From: Clostridia bacterium
GTDB taxonomy: Bacteria; Bacillota; Clostridia; Oscillospirales; Acutalibacteraceae
DNA length: 53,414 bases
Direction of reading: 5' to 3'
Assembly: GCA_017522205.1 (NCBI GenBank)
Contig: JAFWZS010000065.1
Span: 1 to 53,414 of the forward strand
Part shown: positions 51,205-53,414 of the stretch, piece after piece
Layout of the letters: the number at the start of each line of letters is the position of its first letter
How positions within the stretch are numbered: position 1 is the stretch's first letter
The notes under the pieces: model-generated
Seen by the model: only the letters and a program-made list of their open reading frames with translations
Databases searched by the model: none
Told to the model about the DNA's origin: nothing
Program-made: the position numbers and the translations under genes

Positions 51205-53414
51205 TTATGCTTTCTTTACTGAAATTGTAATTTCATCGTCGCCGATTGAAACTGTTTTTGTAAGGTCTGCTGCAATTTCACCGCCGAGAACGATTTCATC
51301 AGCAAGAAGCTCTGAAGCCATATGGTCCTTAGCTTCTGTAAGAGCAGCCATAATGCTTTCAGAAGCAGAGGAAAGAGCCATTACAACTCTCTGCTCAACT
51401 TCGTAGCCTGCTTCCTTACGGATAAGCTGGCACTGACGTACAACATCACGCACTGTACCTTCCTTGATAAGCTCTTCTGTAAGAACAACGTCAAGAGCGA
51501 TTGTGTCCTCGCCGAATTCAGCCGAAACGATACCTGCCTTGGTCTTCTGCATAATTGTGAAGATTGAGGGATCGTAAGCTTCATCAAAGCCATTTACGAG
51601 AACAGCTTCGCCATTGAGTGCCTTAGCAGTATAAGCAGCCATTTCGTCAGCTGTAGCAGCTTCAAGAGCCTGCTTCATCTTGTTTACATTTTGCTTCAGA
51701 ACTGCACCTGCAACCTTAAAGTTAACGGTGAGGTAGCTGTCCTTGAGAACAGATGAATCTGTAATATATTCGAGAACCTTGATGTTAAGCTCATCAAGAA
51801 TGTTCTTTTCGTAAATCTTTACGTTTTCAGCCTTAGCCTCGTCGCAGCATACAAAGAGAGTTGAAAGAGGCTGACGAACCTTCATCTGATGCTCGTTACG
51901 AAGCTTAAGCGCTGTTGCAATGATTTCTCTTGCATAAGCAGTGCCTTCGATAATGCCGTCATCCTCGAAGCCTTCAATTGCTGTGGGCCAGTCTGAAAGG
52001 TGAACTGAAAGCTCTGATGAGGGAAGAACTCTTCTTGTAAGGTTCTGCCAGATGCTTTCTGTCATAAAGGGAATGATGGGAGCCATAACCTTAACGCAGG
52101 TGTTAAGAGCGTTAAAGAGTGTCCAGTAAGCAATCATCTTATCCTTTTCGTCGCCTGTTTTCCAGAAACGGCGGCGGTTTGTTCTGATATACCAGTTGGA
52201 AATATCGTCAACAAAAATTTCAAATTCCTTAACGAGGTTATATGCCTTGTAGTCGTCCATCTGAGCAGTTGCCTTCTTTATGAAGTCGTTTGTTCTGATA
52301 ACGAGCCACTTGTCTGTGATTGTCATTGCACTCTTGTCGGGAGTGTAGCCTTCAAAGTTGGGCTTGTCAATTCTTGCATAGGTTTCAAAGAAGGTGTAAA
52401 TATTCCAGAATGAAAGGAGCTTTCTTCTTGCTTCGTCACCGAGATTGAAGCCGAAACGCACGTCGTTGGCAACAGGACCGCCTGCATAGAGGTAACGTAC
52501 TGTATCAGCACCGATTTTTTCTGCTGCTTCGTCAAAGCGGATCATAAAGCCTGTCTTTGAGAACTTTTCACCGCTTTCCTGAACAACACTTGAATGGCAG
52601 AGAACTCTTTCATAGGGAGCTCTGTCTTCAAGAACAGTACTCATAAAGAGAAGTGAATAGAACCAGAGACGAACCTGCTCACGCATTTCAACAACCCATT
52701 CTGCAGGGAAGTTCTTCTTCCATTCTTCCTTATCGGTAAAGTAGCCTGTTGTTGAGAAGGGAACAATACCTGCATCAAGCCAAACGTCGCCGACGTCGGT
52801 GATACGCTTAACATTTGCACTACACTTGGGACATTTGATTTCAACTTCGTCAATCCAGGGTCTGTGAAGCTCGGGAAGAGCATCAACCTTAGCGGGGTCA
52901 ACTGCAAGGCTCTTGAGCTCGTCAATTGAACCTACAACGTGAACATTTCCGCATTCCTCACATACATAGAAGGGGAGAGGCATACCGTAGTAACGCTTAC
53001 GTGAAATGTTCCAGTTGCCCATATTGTTGAGCCAGTCAAGCATTCTCTTGCCGTTTGATTCGGGCTCCCACTTAACACTCTGAGCATTTCTGATAAGTCT
53101 GGGCTTAAGCTCCTCAGTAGCAATAAACCATGAGGGAACAAGACGGTAGATAAGCTCTTCCTTACATCTCCAGCATACGGGATAGCTGTGCTCGTGGGGC
53201 TTTACAAGGTAAAGTTTATCTCTATTTTTAAGTTCTTCAAATACTTCGTCAGCGATTGTCTTTGAGTTCTTTCCTGTGAAGAAGCCGAAGCCCTTAAGGA
53301 AGATACCCATATCGTCAACGGGCATAATTTCGGGAAGACCCAATCTTTTACCAAGCTCGTTATCTTCTGCACCGCAACCGGGAGCGATATGAACAACGCC
53401 TGTACCTTCTTCAG
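51205..53414 (-). CDS. ileS: Isoleucyl-tRNA synthetase, type 2 (partial)
   Basis: The 3' part of a class I synthetase; the N-terminus with HIGH lies beyond the window edge and the frame is open from 53412. The visible protein starts in the editing domain (EGTGVVHIAPGCGAEDNE), continues through SWFIATEELK, WNISRKRYYGMPLP and the KMSKS-like GEKFSKTGFM, then the anticodon-binding domain and a DUF5915-type end with no zinc finger. These features fit the eukaryote-like IleRS2 form, which is often naturally resistant to mupirocin. At least 735 residues are present. Confidence 0.94.
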   Translation of the reverse strand, partial: EEGTGVVHIAPGCGAEDNELGKRLGLPEIMPVDDMGIFLKGFGFFTGKNSKTIADEVFEELKNRDKLYLVKPHEHSYPVCWRCKEELIYRLVPSWFIATEELKPRLIRNAQSVKWEPESNGKRMLDWLNNMGNWNISRKRYYGMPLPFYVCEECGNVHVVGSIDELKSLAVDPAKVDALPELHRPWIDEVEIKCPKCSANVKRITDVGDVWLDAGIVPFSTTGYFTDKEEWKKNFPAEWVVEMREQVRLWFYSLLFMSTVLEDRAPYERVLCHSSVVQESGEKFSKTGFMIRFDEAAEKIGADTVRYLYAGGPVANDVRFGFNLGDEARRKLLSFWNIYTFFETYARIDKPNFEGYTPDKSAMTITDKWLVIRTNDFIKKATAQMDDYKAYNLVKEFEIFVDDISNWYIRTNRRRFWKTGDEKDKMIAYWTLFNALNTCVKVMAPIIPFMTESIWQNLTRRVLPSSELSVHLSDWPTAIEGFEDDGIIEGTAYAREIIATALKLRNEHQMKVRQPLSTLFVCCDEAKAENVKIYEKNILDELNIKVLEYITDSSVLKDSYLTVNFKVAGAVLKQNVNKMKQALEAATADEMAAYTAKALNGEAVLVNGFDEAYDPSIFTIMQKTKAGIVSAEFGEDTIALDVVLTEELIKEGTVRDVVRQCQLIRKEAGYEVEQRVVMALSSASESIMAALTEAKDHMASELLADEIVLGGEIAADLTKTVSIGDDEITISVKKA

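Overview
The window looks like chromosome of an anaerobic gut-type Firmicute of class Clostridia, most likely Oscillospirales/Ruminococcaceae. The grounds are low to moderate GC by eye, strong AGGAGG-type ribosome binding sites, a six-subunit Rnf complex, an oxygen-sensitive pyruvate formate-lyase with its activase, cytoplasmic GH2 and GH20 glycosidases, archaeal-type ProRS and a eukaryote-like (type 2) IleRS, and several dispersed palindromic repeats. Species cannot be named from sequence alone. No tRNA, rRNA, CRISPR array, prophage or transposase gene was seen.

Layout. Bases 1-2600 hold the end of a GH2 glycosidase, a 27-residue peptide gene on the minus strand, a secreted esterase, and a compact locus in which a 20-residue membrane peptide (minus) converges on a short antisense RNA (plus). 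That locus has the architecture of a type I toxin-antitoxin module. Bases 2630-10640 are the rimP-nusA-rnpM-ylxQ-infB-rbfA-nrnA-truB-ribF translation/RNA operon. Bases 10680-14560 carry a membrane zinc-ribbon protein and a two-component system. Bases 14600-19540 are a four-gene adenylation enzyme / carrier protein / MBOAT / SGNH cluster that resembles dlt and alginate-acetylation systems. Bases 19570-23220 carry a small membrane protein and two GH20 hexosaminidases. On the minus strand, pflB-pflA follow behind a ZTP (pfl-motif) riboswitch. Divergent from them is nadE, whose glutaminase cysteine is replaced by glycine. Next come a 31-residue peptide gene, a GPH-type sugar transporter with a long cytoplasmic tail, and an XRE regulator.

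Bases 31760-34260 hold pncB and an RluA-type pseudouridine synthase, followed by a 600-base repeat-rich gap. On the minus strand lie ddl, murF, an alpha/beta hydrolase and an iron alcohol dehydrogenase. On the plus strand is an apbE / NusG-domain II / Gx-transporter / rnfCDGEAB operon, in which ApbE would flavinylate RnfD and RnfG. The right end is minus strand: a secreted lysozyme-like fibronectin-type protein behind a long structured leader, proS, and a truncated ileS.

How it fits together. Fermentative energy metabolism (Pfl, Rnf, Fe-ADH), NAD salvage (PncB, NadE), cell-wall synthesis and modification (Ddl, MurF, dlt-like cluster, lysozyme-like protein), and intracellular glycan breakdown (GH2, GH20, GPH transporter) make up most of the window. 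The parts least explained by known families are three very small peptide genes with their own promoters and terminators, the structured leader at 48815-49119, the Cys-less NadE, the Gly/Lys insert in Ddl, and the repeat families.
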